Below, in pieces: positions 29,159 to 38,567 of a stretch of DNA of 64,000 nt (the stretch's first letter is position 1; each line of letters starts with the position of its first letter). Under the pieces are notes generated by a model. That model did not search any database. It was not told where the DNA came from and was given only the letters and a program-made list of their open reading frames with translations. The stretch covers positions 1 through 64,000 of the forward strand of contig CATJBQ010000250.1 in assembly GCA_949738465.1 (NCBI GenBank). Reading direction: 5' to 3'. The stretch comes from an uncultured Lachnospiraceae bacterium (GTDB lineage Bacteria > Bacillota > Clostridia > Lachnospirales > Lachnospiraceae). Made by a program: the position numbers and the translations under genes.

Positions 29159-30502
29159 TTACTCCTCCGTATGTGCCTCGATACCGGCCTGAATGGCCTT
29201 TGCCGCTTCTTCCGGCGTCATCTCGTCGTTTGCAATGGCTGCCTGGGCATTGAACAGGACGTCCGCCACCTCTGCCGGCAAAACCTGGTCGGCAATGGCA
29301 AAGGTTCCGTTTTCATTGCTCATATTGAACACTTCCTCTACATGGGGCTGTCCCTCGGGAACAGAGGCCCCGTACTTTGGCAGCGGAAGGTTGTAGCCGT
29401 CCGGATATTTTTCTACATTCTCATCGCTGAGATAATAATCCAGGAACGCGATGGTGGCATCCAGCTTCTCCGGCGTGATATCCTTGGAAAACTGGAACAT
29501 TTCCGCAAAAGCCGATACACGGTTGGTTCCTCCTGTGGGCAGTGAAAATGCGCCGAAAAGACTTGTATCCTGCTCATTGGTCACACAGTTGGAATCAAAC
29601 CACTGGCCGTCAATGTCCATGGCGGCGGTACCGGCAAATACTGCCATGTTGGTATTATCCGGATCTGCCGTTACAAATCCGTCCGGAAAATAGCCCTTGT
29701 CGCAGAATTCCTTATATTTTGCCAGGGCCTGTACCACTGCGTCGCAGTCCCAGCTTGCTTCAAAGTTATTCAGGGAATCATGCAGCTCTGCTCCGGCATA
29801 GTGCTCGATCAAAAGCTCCACCAGACGCATCACATGCCATCCGTTTAATCCCGCCGTGGAAATCGGCGTGATTCCTTTTTCCTTTAACGTGGCGCATACC
29901 TGCTCAAATTCTTCAAAGGTGGTGGGAACCTCCAGGTTATTCTGCTCAAAAATATCCTTCCGGTACCACATGGTGATCACGTTATAGCTGCAGGGGTATC
30001 CGTATAATTTTCCGTCATAGGTACATAATTCCGTAGGCCCGGGGGTGAAAATCTGATCCCAGCCATGCTCCGCGGCATAATCGGTCATATCCTTGCACAG
30101 CCCGTTGTCCACAAAATACCCGCCCAGGCTTCCGCCGTAAGTTCTCCAGGTATCCGGAAGCGTATTGGAGGAAGCGGCTACCTTCAGGGCATCCTTCAGC
30201 CCGTCCGTATCATAATAGGAAGCAATCACTTCGATCCCGTCCTGCTCCTGGTTGAAGGCCTCCACAATCGCCTCCTTGGACGACATGGCGTCGCTGCCAA
30301 ACCATACGTTCACCTGCACCTTCTCCCCGCTGCCGCCCTTTTCCTCCTGGGAATCCCCAGATCCTTCCGATCCTTCCGATCCTTCCGTAGATGCCGGGGT
30401 GTCCGGCGTCCTGGGCGCGTCTTCGCCCCCGCATCCTGCCAATACAGAACCGGCCAATGTAGTCACGGCCAGTAACAACGCTGCTAATTTCTTTCCTTTC
30501 AT
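29159..30502 (-). CDS. Carbohydrate ABC transporter extracellular substrate-binding lipoprotein (SBP family 1)
   Basis: MKGKKLAALLLAVTTLAGSVLAGCGGE lipobox; VNVWFGSDAMSSKEAIVEAFNQEQDGIEV. Confidence 0.95.
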   Translation of the reverse strand: MKGKKLAALLLAVTTLAGSVLAGCGGEDAPRTPDTPASTEGSEGSEGSGDSQEEKGGSGEKVQVNVWFGSDAMSSKEAIVEAFNQEQDGIEVIASYYDTDGLKDALKVAASSNTLPDTWRTYGGSLGGYFVDNGLCKDMTDYAAEHGWDQIFTPGPTELCTYDGKLYGYPCSYNVITMWYRKDIFEQNNLEVPTTFEEFEQVCATLKEKGITPISTAGLNGWHVMRLVELLIEHYAGAELHDSLNNFEASWDCDAVVQALAKYKEFCDKGYFPDGFVTADPDNTNMAVFAGTAAMDIDGQWFDSNCVTNEQDTSLFGAFSLPTGGTNRVSAFAEMFQFSKDITPEKLDATIAFLDYYLSDENVEKYPDGYNLPLPKYGASVPEGQPHVEEVFNMSNENGTFAIADQVLPAEVADVLFNAQAAIANDEMTPEEAAKAIQAGIEAHTEE

Positions 30503-30577
30503 AGGTATCCTCCTTCTATTGGTATATTTTTCTTATGTACATATGTATGTATATTTTCCATACCAATTTGTGTTTAT

Positions 30578-30606
30578 ACTATAACACACCTCCTTTTCAT
30601 TTTCAA
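30578..30606 (-). promoter_or_regulatory. Putative sigma-A promoter TTGAAA-N17-TATAGT for the sugar ABC/frl-like operon
   Basis: Minus TTGAAAATGAAAAGGAGGTGTGTTATAGT upstream of the SBP; palindrome-like ATACATACATATGTACATA lies just downstream as a possible operator. Confidence 0.6.
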
Positions 30607-30852
30607 TATATCGGAATCATTCTTTTTCATTTCGGGATATTTCACAGTTTTATCTGTTATTTTTTGGGAATGTTCCACAACCGGTATGCTTTTTCTCTAT
30701 CTTATATAGTTTTTCCGGTGCAGAATAGAAAAAAGATTTTTATCGCCTATTTTAAATGATTTTTTAGTGAATTACGAGTATACTACTTTTAAGTATATTT
30801 TAGAAGGCGTCATCCTCCGTTCCCTGAAAGACCTGTTTCAATAAACGCAAAA

Positions 30853-30873
30853 CGTGCGCCCCACGGGCGCACG
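30853..30873 (-). terminator. Rho-independent terminator CGTGCGCCC-CAC-GGGCGCACG then T-rich on minus
   Basis: Perfect inverted repeat directly after the stop of 30886-32322. Confidence 0.75.
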
Positions 30874-30885
30874 CTCCAATCAGAA

Positions 30886-32322
30886 TCATCCAGGATTCTT
30901 CGCAAAATACACATCAATTTTTTTCTTAATCTCCGCGGGCCTCATGCTCTTTAAGAGATACCCCTCCGGCTTTAAGGGCACCACCCGCTTCACGCTCTCC
31001 TTGTCAATGGTAGCTGTCAGAAAGATTACCGGAATATTCCTGAAATCATCCTCCGTACGGATCATCTCCAGAAGCTGGGCGCCGTCGCACACCGGCATGT
31101 TATAATCCAGAAGGATCATATCCGGACGCTCTCTGTCCATCGCGCGGATTGCGGATATCCCGGACCGGGCCAGGGTAACCTGATACTCCTCCTCTAACAG
31201 ATCCTTCATCACCCGGCGCACCATCCCGGAATCGTCCACCACAAGCACCTTTTTTCGTTCCCTGGGGCGTTCCTCCTTCTTCGGCGGCGCCTCCTTCTTT
31301 ACCGGAGCTTCTTTCTTCCTGCCCCCTTCGAAGCCCTTTCCAGCCGGCGCCTCCTTCTTTCCGGCCGCCTTGGCGCCCTCTTCCGCCCGGGGCTCCCCGG
31401 CTTCCCTGCCTTCCTTCTCCGTCTCCTGGCCATCGTTTTTATTAAAATGCGCCGTGATGGCACAATATCCGAAATATCCCATGCCCGTATTGAAAAGCAG
31501 GCTGAATCTTGGGTGCTGCCGCAGCAGAATACGCCGGAACTGATCCCTGGTGAGCTGGTTTTCCCCCAGAAGCTCATATTTTCCATCCGCAAAGAAATAA
31601 TCCTGGATCTCCTCTAACTGCTCCGCTACCCCCCGGATATTTTCCAGCATCAAGGAGCCCGACCGTTCCTGCTCCTCCGCCTGCTGCTCGATCATATGAA
31701 TCAACAGCTTTTTTTCAAAAACCAGGACAATATCCTGCTTGCCCTTTTCCTTCGTCCCGTAGGAAAACCGGAAAAACACTCCTTCTCCAAAGTGCTCCCC
31801 GTTATAGCATTCCGTAAGTAGCTGCGGTTCCTGTCCAAACATCTCCGCAAGTTTCTCCCCCACCGCGCGCCTTATGGGCTCAAGCTCCCCCTTTGACATC
31901 AGATTCGCCCATCTGCCGATTCCGCTGCCCGCAATGGCCTGATCCTCCACCTGGATATGTTCAATCAGCCATGCCGTACAGATTGCCCGCAGATGGTCGA
32001 TGGCCTCTTTGGCATATTCTGTCTCCATGAGCTCCTTCTCCAGGGCCGGAAGCCTTCTGAGGCGGAAATCCTCATGAAGCCGCTTATGAATCGCCAGATC
32101 CTGATAAGAAACAGACGCCATGTATTCTTCCTCATCTGCAAAATGCCTTGTCGCATAGTTCTTAAAATATTTGATCCCCTCCTGGCATACCCAGGGGCCC
32201 TTATCCTCATCCTCGCTGACGGAACGTAGCTTATTTATAATCCGAAACAACCTCTGGTGCTGCCCATCAACCTGATCGATGCCAATATTATACCGTTCCT
32301 TCCACTCCAGTTGACCTTCCAT
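30886..32322 (-). CDS. Hemerythrin-domain protein fused to a C-terminal CheY-like receiver
   Basis: LEWKERYNIGIDQVDGQHQRLFRIINKL...ATRHFADEEEYM...HKRLHEDF (His/Glu hemerythrin pattern); KKVLVVDDSGMVRRVMKDLL...DMILLDYNMPVCDGAQLL; KKEAP-rich linker. Confidence 0.88.
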   Translation of the reverse strand: MEGQLEWKERYNIGIDQVDGQHQRLFRIINKLRSVSEDEDKGPWVCQEGIKYFKNYATRHFADEEEYMASVSYQDLAIHKRLHEDFRLRRLPALEKELMETEYAKEAIDHLRAICTAWLIEHIQVEDQAIAGSGIGRWANLMSKGELEPIRRAVGEKLAEMFGQEPQLLTECYNGEHFGEGVFFRFSYGTKEKGKQDIVLVFEKKLLIHMIEQQAEEQERSGSLMLENIRGVAEQLEEIQDYFFADGKYELLGENQLTRDQFRRILLRQHPRFSLLFNTGMGYFGYCAITAHFNKNDGQETEKEGREAGEPRAEEGAKAAGKKEAPAGKGFEGGRKKEAPVKKEAPPKKEERPRERKKVLVVDDSGMVRRVMKDLLEEEYQVTLARSGISAIRAMDRERPDMILLDYNMPVCDGAQLLEMIRTEDDFRNIPVIFLTATIDKESVKRVVPLKPEGYLLKSMRPAEIKKKIDVYFAKNPG

Positions 32323-32447
32323 ATCATTCCTCCTTGTCCCAGCATTCTGATGCATTACCCCAAGATCAAATTTAGCAGAAACTCCCCTTTCTTCCTTTAT
32401 ACTCCTATTTTATCATAAGATTTCTGTCTGGGCAATATGCGAAAAGA

Positions 32448-32473
32448 AAGAAGCCACCAACCGGTGACTTCTT
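32448..32473 (-). terminator. Terminator hairpin AAGAAGCCACC/GGTGACTTCTT
   Basis: Inverted repeat with one mismatch downstream of kamE, T-rich on minus. Confidence 0.6.
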
Positions 32474-32507
32474 CCGTTCCAATGGCATCTCCTTCTCCCA
32501 AAAAAGA

Positions 32508-33296
32508 CTATTTTACGCCACGTTTTACCATCTCTGTCACTGCAAAGGACGCCACGTCCTCCGCAAACTTCCCGGCTCCAAAGCCGGCGTCATACCCAAG
32601 CTCCTTGGCCAGCTCGTGGGTAATACGGGCTCCGCCGCAGCATACCACAAACCGGTCCCGGAGATTCTCCGCCTCCAGAAGTTCGATGAGTTCCGTCAGG
32701 TTCTGGATATGGATATCCTTCTGTGTTACCGTCTGGGATACCAGCAGCACGTCCGCATTCAGCTCCAACGCCTTCTCCACAAAAGCCTCGTTGGGCACCT
32801 GGCTTCCCATGTTCAGCGCCTCGATCATCTCATAGCGCTCCAGCCCGTAATGGCCCGCAAACCCCTTGCGGTTCATCACGGCGTCGATACCTACCGTATG
32901 GGCATCGGTTCCCGTGGAGGCCCCCACCACCACGATCTTGCGCCCGATGTTTTCCTTAATATAGGCGTCTACCTCCTCCATGCTCATGGTGTCGGATTCC
33001 ACCGTCTGCACCCGAATGGAGGTATAATCCACCGTATGGCTGCAGCTTCCGTATACCACATACATGGTGTATTCCTTATCCAGCGGATTGTGGAAGGCAA
33101 TATTCACATCCTCCAGCCCCATGGCCCGCGCGATCTGCCTGGCCGCTTCCTCCCCCCGCTCATCATCCTTCACGGGCAGCGTAAAGCTCAACTGCACCTT
33201 GCCGTCGTTCATGGTATCGCCGTAGGGACGCAGCTTCTTCAGGTCCAGGGTTTTATCAAAATCCTTTTTATGTAAATCATACAGTCCAGAACTCAT
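32508..33296 (-). CDS. kamE: Lysine 5,6-aminomutase beta subunit (B12-binding)
   Basis: VVVGASTGTDAHTVGIDAVMNRKGFAGHYGLERYEMIEALNMGSQVPNEAFVEKALELNADVLLVSQTVTQKDIH. Confidence 0.95.
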   Translation of the reverse strand: MSSGLYDLHKKDFDKTLDLKKLRPYGDTMNDGKVQLSFTLPVKDDERGEEAARQIARAMGLEDVNIAFHNPLDKEYTMYVVYGSCSHTVDYTSIRVQTVESDTMSMEEVDAYIKENIGRKIVVVGASTGTDAHTVGIDAVMNRKGFAGHYGLERYEMIEALNMGSQVPNEAFVEKALELNADVLLVSQTVTQKDIHIQNLTELIELLEAENLRDRFVVCCGGARITHELAKELGYDAGFGAGKFAEDVASFAVTEMVKRGVK

Positions 33297-34868
33297 TTAC
33301 ACTGCCTCCTTTCCACGGTTTTCCGGCGCCATCAGCGCAATAAAGGGATTGAAGTACACATTCTCCTTGGCCACCACGCCGGCAAGCCCCTTCCCGCCGT
33401 CCTTGGGCCGCTTGATATCCGCAAAGGTTCCCGCCTCTAAGGTGGCAAACATGCCCTTCTGCTCAATCTCCTTAAGCAAAGCCGCCGCCTTTTCCAAAAC
33501 CTCGTTGGCCCGGTTCTGCATAATGCCGCCATCCTTGTATACAAGCTCATCCCCCAGATCCTTCATGGTCCGGGCGATATACTGTGCATTCTCAATGGCC
33601 AGGGCACGGTCCGACATGAACGGCGTATGGATCGCCTCCGTCATCATCCCCAGCAGATGGATTCTCTGGTTGGTCAGCACCGTCACCATGTTAAACAGTG
33701 CATCCTGCACATGGCCCCGGAAAATATTCCCCGTCATAAACTTGGTGGGCGGCATATATTTCAGCGGCGCATTGGGGAAAATCTCCCGCGCCATCTGTGC
33801 CTGGGCCAGTTCATAGAGGAAGCCGTTCTCCACATCGGGAGAAATCTCAAAGGCATGGCCTAAGCCCTGCTGCTCCTCGGGAAGCCCCGCTTTCAAGGCG
33901 AACTGCTCATTTAAAAACTGGGAAGCCAGCACCGTATGTGCCTCCTCCACCGCGTCGGCCGTGGTCAGGTAATTGTCCTCGCCGGTGTTGATAATCACCC
34001 CGGCAAATCCGTTGATCACTCTGGAAAAATACTGGTCGATCAAGGTACGCTGCATATTGATATCGCGGAATAAAATACCATAAAGCGCGTCGTTGAGCAT
34101 CACATCCAGCCGCTCCAAAGCGCCCATGGCCGCGATCTCCGGCATACACAGACCGGAACAGTAATTGCACAGGCGAATGTAACGCTTCTCCTCACGTCCC
34201 ACCTCATCCAATGCCTCGCGCATCAGGCGGAAATTCTCCTGGGTAGCGTAGGTCCCGCCAAACCCTTCTGTGGTAGCGCCGTAGGGCACATAATCCAGAA
34301 GGCTCTGCCCGGTGGTACGGATCACGGCGATAACGTCTGCTCCCTGCTTGGCCCCGGCCTTGGCCTGAATGATATCCTCGTAAATATTTCCGGTAGCCAC
34401 AATGATATACAGCAGAGGCCCGCTCTTGTCCCCGTACTCCTCCAGATACTGATTCCTCTGGTTCACATTCTCCCGGATCCGCTCCGTGGTCTTCCCTGCC
34501 ACTTCATCCATAACCTTCTGGATCTCGGCTGTCTCATGCACCGGCAAAGCGGTCAGATCAAGTTCGCCACGGCTAACTCTCTCAGCAATCTCCTGGGGAT
34601 CAATGCCAAGCTCCAGCATGGCATTTCCAATATAGAAGGATGCGCCTGCCCCCAGCACGCCCTTATCCATCAGGTGGTCCACCAGCACGTTGGGCAGCGG
34701 CACCTCCACCTCATTGACACCGTCGATTCCCAGCAGACGGCACACGGCACGTTCCACCGTAACGGTGGTGTGCAGGTCAATAAAGTCCTGCACATCCGCC
34801 GCTACCTTGGCCGCGCTGGCCCTGGCCTGGTCCACAAGTGTCTGGTTCAAATTCAGCTTACTTGTCAT
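33297..34868 (-). CDS. kamD: Lysine 5,6-aminomutase alpha subunit
   Basis: KLNLNQTLVDQARASAAKVAADVQDFIDLHTTVTVERAVCRLLGIDGVNE...YVPYGATTEGFGGTYATQENFRLMREALDE. Confidence 0.95.
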   Translation of the reverse strand: MTSKLNLNQTLVDQARASAAKVAADVQDFIDLHTTVTVERAVCRLLGIDGVNEVEVPLPNVLVDHLMDKGVLGAGASFYIGNAMLELGIDPQEIAERVSRGELDLTALPVHETAEIQKVMDEVAGKTTERIRENVNQRNQYLEEYGDKSGPLLYIIVATGNIYEDIIQAKAGAKQGADVIAVIRTTGQSLLDYVPYGATTEGFGGTYATQENFRLMREALDEVGREEKRYIRLCNYCSGLCMPEIAAMGALERLDVMLNDALYGILFRDINMQRTLIDQYFSRVINGFAGVIINTGEDNYLTTADAVEEAHTVLASQFLNEQFALKAGLPEEQQGLGHAFEISPDVENGFLYELAQAQMAREIFPNAPLKYMPPTKFMTGNIFRGHVQDALFNMVTVLTNQRIHLLGMMTEAIHTPFMSDRALAIENAQYIARTMKDLGDELVYKDGGIMQNRANEVLEKAAALLKEIEQKGMFATLEAGTFADIKRPKDGGKGLAGVVAKENVYFNPFIALMAPENRGKEAV

Positions 34869-34872
34869 ATTA

Positions 34873-34931
34873 CCTCCTTATTGCCCCGTTCTTTGGGCAT
34901 ACAGGTACACCCGAAGGGTGCTTCCTCCTTA
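34873..34931. repeat. Third copy of the 51-bp SD-bounded element, between kamA and kamD
   Basis: CCTCCTTATTGCCCCGTTCTTTGGGCATACAGGTACACCCGAAGGGTGCTTCCTCCTTA; flanking CCTCCTTA copies exactly 51 bp apart. Confidence 0.85.
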
Positions 34932-36188
34932 CTCGTGATGGCCACGCTCCAAACGCTTCAATCCCTTGGGCTCTAAGTTCAACGCCTCGCCCTGCTCTAA
35001 GGATGCGATTCCCACAATATCCTTGGCCATGTGATTCTCGCAGTCCTTGCAGTGACAATGGTTGTCGTAATGCTCCGGCTCCGTGTAGGTGGTGATTACG
35101 CCCTCGAAATTCCGAAGGATCACCTTACCCGGCGTCTGGGAAATCACATAGTTGGGCATTACCGGCGTCTTGCCGCCGCCGCCGGGCGCATCCACCACAA
35201 AGGTAGGAACCGCAAACCCGGAGGTATGGCCTCTGAGAGCCTCAATGATCTCAATTCCCTTGGAAACCGGCGTACGGAAGTGCTCCAGGCCAAAGGACAG
35301 ATCACACTGGTAAATATAGTAAGGACGTACACGCATCTGCACCAGTCCGTGCATCAGACGGCGCATGATGTGGATACAGTCATTCACCCCTGCCAGAAGC
35401 ACCGACTGGTTGCCCAGCGGAATACCGGCATCTGCCAGCCTTGCACAGGCCGCCGCGCTCTCCTCGGTAATCTCATTGGGATGGTTGAAGTGGGTATTCA
35501 GCCAGATGGGATGATACTTCTTCAACATATCGCACAGCTCCTGGGTAATACGCTGGGGCATAACCACCGGCGTACGGGAACCGATCCGGACAATCTCCAC
35601 ATGCTCGATCTTGCGCAGCTCGGAAATGATATACTCCAGCCGCTCGTCGCTGACTAAGAGCGCATCCCCGCCGGAGAGAAGCACATCGCGCACCTCCGGG
35701 TGATTCCGTACATAGTCGATGCAGGCGTCGATCTGATCCTTGGGTACGCTGCAGTCGTCATGTCCTGCAAAACGTCTTCTGGTACAGTGGCGGCAGTACA
35801 TGGAGCACATGTCAGTAATTAGGAACAGCACACGGTCCGGATACCGGTGGGTCAGACCCTTCACCGGAGAATCCGTATCCTCGTGAAGCGGATCCAGAAG
35901 ATCTGCCGGCGACTGGTGAAGCTCCGCAGCAGTGGGTACCGCCTGCTTCCGGACCGGATCGTTCGGATCATTGAGATCGATCAAGGACAGATAGTAGGGC
36001 GTAATCGCCATGCGCAGCGTCTTTAAGCAGGCCTCTACTCCTTCCTCCTCCTCTGGAGTCAGAGTCATATATTTCTTCAGATCGTCTACGGTCTCAATGC
36101 GGCTCTTCACCTGCCATTTCCAATCATTCCACTGCTCATCCGGCACATCCAGAAACAGCCCATTGCTTCTGCTTTTATTAAATTTCAT
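34929..36188 (-). CDS. kamA: Lysine 2,3-aminomutase (radical SAM)
   Basis: DMCSMYCRHCTRRRFAG (CxxxCxxC); VLLSGGDALLVSDERLEYIISELR; VPTFVVDAPGGGGKTPVMPNY. Confidence 0.96.
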   Translation of the reverse strand: MKFNKSRSNGLFLDVPDEQWNDWKWQVKSRIETVDDLKKYMTLTPEEEEGVEACLKTLRMAITPYYLSLIDLNDPNDPVRKQAVPTAAELHQSPADLLDPLHEDTDSPVKGLTHRYPDRVLFLITDMCSMYCRHCTRRRFAGHDDCSVPKDQIDACIDYVRNHPEVRDVLLSGGDALLVSDERLEYIISELRKIEHVEIVRIGSRTPVVMPQRITQELCDMLKKYHPIWLNTHFNHPNEITEESAAACARLADAGIPLGNQSVLLAGVNDCIHIMRRLMHGLVQMRVRPYYIYQCDLSFGLEHFRTPVSKGIEIIEALRGHTSGFAVPTFVVDAPGGGGKTPVMPNYVISQTPGKVILRNFEGVITTYTEPEHYDNHCHCKDCENHMAKDIVGIASLEQGEALNLEPKGLKRLERGHHE

Positions 36189-36238
36189 AGTAAACCTCCT
36201 CGTTTTATGGGATTCAATCGTTCCAGCCAATCTGCAGC

Positions 36239-37276
36239 CTACACATATTTTTTATCAAAAATATCCCTGATATCGGCATTCTCGCGAAGCTCCTGCAGGG
36301 TAATCTCCGCATGGCCCTTGGTGTAGCCGTTGCCGATAATCATATCGATGTCCTTGCCTACGCCCTCTGCGCCCAGCGCCGCCTTGGTAAAGCTGGTGGC
36401 CATGGAGAAGAAATATACCACGCCGCCGTCATGAACCGGCAGGATTGCGGACATCTCGCAGTTGTTTACATTGACGCAGCAGATGGACACATCGTACTCC
36501 TTGCCATCATTACAAGCCAACGCCTTCTCCAGCACATCCACCGGCAAAGCCGCGCTGGCCTGGAATGCCTTGTGGCAGACGCCGATCTTAAGAAGCTCGT
36601 CGATTCCCTCCTGGCTGTAGTCCATCGCCACCACACGCCCGGTGGGGCCTACCCGCTTCATGGCCTCATAGCAGCACAGCGTACCGGATTTACCGGCGCC
36701 GCCCAGAATCAATACGCTCTGGCCAGGCTTCACCAGCTTGGCAGTCTGGGCCGGCGCTCCGGCCACATCCAGCGCCGCCAGAGCCAGCGGCTCGCTGATA
36801 TCATCCGGAAGCTTGGCATACAGGGCCGTCTCAAACAATACCGCCTGCCCCTTGATGTCCACCCGGTCGATATCGGGATGGATCTCTAAGATCTCGTCGA
36901 TCCGGAGGGGTGTCATCGAGAGGGATACCAGGGATGCGATCTTATCTCCCACCTGGATATCCAGATCCAGATCCTCACCGATGTAAGCCACCTTACCGAT
37001 GAACATACCGCCGGAGCCGGTGACCGGATTCTGCATCTTGCCCCGCTCGTTCACAATATCCAGGATCATCTGCTTGATGCGCTCCACATCATGGTCGCAG
37101 ACTTCCTCAATCTGGGTAAAGGATGCGGAGTCGATATTCAGGGAGATCACGTCGCAAATGATCTCATTGGAATACTTCTCCGTCATATCATTGTCGATCT
37201 TCTGCGCCGCCTGGGTCAATACTCCCTGGGGCTCGATCACTCTGTGGATTCCATACTTATTACCTTTCTTGGCCAT
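36239..37276 (-). CDS. kdd: L-erythro-3,5-diaminohexanoate dehydrogenase
   Basis: KYGIHRVIEPQGVLTQAAQKIDNDM...LILGGAGKSGTLCCYEAMKRVGPTGRVVAMDYS; position in lysine fermentation operon. Confidence 0.93.
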   Translation of the reverse strand: MAKKGNKYGIHRVIEPQGVLTQAAQKIDNDMTEKYSNEIICDVISLNIDSASFTQIEEVCDHDVERIKQMILDIVNERGKMQNPVTGSGGMFIGKVAYIGEDLDLDIQVGDKIASLVSLSMTPLRIDEILEIHPDIDRVDIKGQAVLFETALYAKLPDDISEPLALAALDVAGAPAQTAKLVKPGQSVLILGGAGKSGTLCCYEAMKRVGPTGRVVAMDYSQEGIDELLKIGVCHKAFQASAALPVDVLEKALACNDGKEYDVSICCVNVNNCEMSAILPVHDGGVVYFFSMATSFTKAALGAEGVGKDIDMIIGNGYTKGHAEITLQELRENADIRDIFDKKYV

Positions 37277-37334
37277 TGCCTTCTCCTCCATTTTTAATAA
37301 TTAAACATAGACTTAATGTTGTTCCCGGGCTGTC

Positions 37335-38159
37335 CTATTCCCTCCGCAGGCCCAGAATTCTTCTGGCCTCGTCCGGCGTAGCGATCGCACGTCCCAGCTC
37401 CCTGGCCAGACGTGCCACCTTGGCCACCAGCTCCCCGTTGGAAGCGGCCGGCACGCCCTTCTCCAGATAGACATTGTCCTCAAATCCAACCCGCACATGG
37501 CCGCCCATGATGATCCCCATCACAGCCATGGGGAACTGGTTCCTTCCCACACCGGCCACCGTCCAGGTGGAGCCTTCCGGAATGCTGCCCACCATGAACT
37601 CCAGGTCCCTGGGCTCTCCGCTGATGCCGCCGTTGACGCCCATCACAAAGTCAAAATGCATGGGGGACTTGATGTATCCCTTCCGGCCCAGGCGCTTCGC
37701 CATGTCGATCATGCCCTTGTCAAACACCTCGATCTCCGGCTTGATATTCCGCTCATTCATCCGCTCCACAAAGTCAATAATCATATTCTCTGTGTTGACG
37801 AAGATCTCATCGCCGCCGAAATTACAGGTGCCGCAGTCTAAGGTAGCCATCTCCGGGTTCAAGAGCAGCGGCTGCAGACGTTCGTCGTTGGTCATGCCCA
37901 CCGCTCCGCCAGTGGACACCTGGACGATCACGTCGGGACATACTGCCTTGATGGCATTGATGCACGCCTCAAACCGGTCCCTGCTCTGGGTGGGCGTCCC
38001 GTCGTCCTCCCGCACATGCAGGTGGATCAGGGCGGCTCCCGCATCGTACGCCGCCTTGGCCTCCCGGGCAATCTCCTCCACCGTATATGGTACTGCCGGA
38101 TTCTGCTCCTTGGTCACCTCCGCGCCGCAGATGCAGGCTGTAATAATTAATTTTTCCAT
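37335..38159 (-). CDS. kce: 3-keto-5-aminohexanoate cleavage enzyme (BKACE family)
   Basis: MEKLIITACICGAEVTKEQNPAVPYTVEEIAREAKAAYDAGAALIHLHVREDDGTPTQSRDRFE. Confidence 0.95.
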   Translation of the reverse strand: MEKLIITACICGAEVTKEQNPAVPYTVEEIAREAKAAYDAGAALIHLHVREDDGTPTQSRDRFEACINAIKAVCPDVIVQVSTGGAVGMTNDERLQPLLLNPEMATLDCGTCNFGGDEIFVNTENMIIDFVERMNERNIKPEIEVFDKGMIDMAKRLGRKGYIKSPMHFDFVMGVNGGISGEPRDLEFMVGSIPEGSTWTVAGVGRNQFPMAVMGIIMGGHVRVGFEDNVYLEKGVPAASNGELVAKVARLARELGRAIATPDEARRILGLRRE

Positions 38160-38177
38160 CGCCATCCCCGCCCCTTT

Positions 38178-38567
38178 CTATCTGCGCTGTTTGTCCTTAG
38201 GCACCACGCAGGTACCGCTGGCCCGGCATACCACAATGGGCTCCTTAAGCACATCGCAGGCGGAATCATTCAGATCCGGCCTGGGCGCAATCACCTTGCG
38301 GGCCTCGAACTTCATCTTGCGGGAAGTATTGCCCACGCTGACAATCTCTCCCACCGCTTCGATGTAATCGCCTGCAAAAACCGGCGCCAGAAACTCCACC
38401 TCGTCATATGCCTTGAACAATCCTTCATCTCCATCCTGAAGAATCAAAAGCTCCGTCGCCACATCGCCGAACAACTGCAGCATTCTGGCTCCATCCACCA
38501 GATTCCCGCCGTAGTGCGCGTCGTGGGCGCTCATCCGCAAGCGGATGATTGATTTTTTTGTCTCCAT
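38178..38567 (-). CDS. kal: 3-aminobutyryl-CoA ammonia-lyase
   Basis: [36 protein letters not shown]...[35 protein letters not shown]; hotdog-fold, operon context. Confidence 0.92.
   Translation of the reverse strand: METKKSIIRLRMSAHDAHYGGNLVDGARMLQLFGDVATELLILQDGDEGLFKAYDEVEFLAPVFAGDYIEAVGEIVSVGNTSRKMKFEARKVIAPRPDLNDSACDVLKEPIVVCRASGTCVVPKDKQRR

Noticed and set aside
30359-30387. 9-bp repeat GATCCTTCC x3 as a phase-variation tract
   Set aside because: In-frame unit encoding a GSE-rich lipoprotein linker; length change would not shift frame.
31265-31350. Repeat-like DNA in the hemerythrin/response-regulator gene
   Set aside because: Explained by the KKEAP-rich linker; not an independent element.
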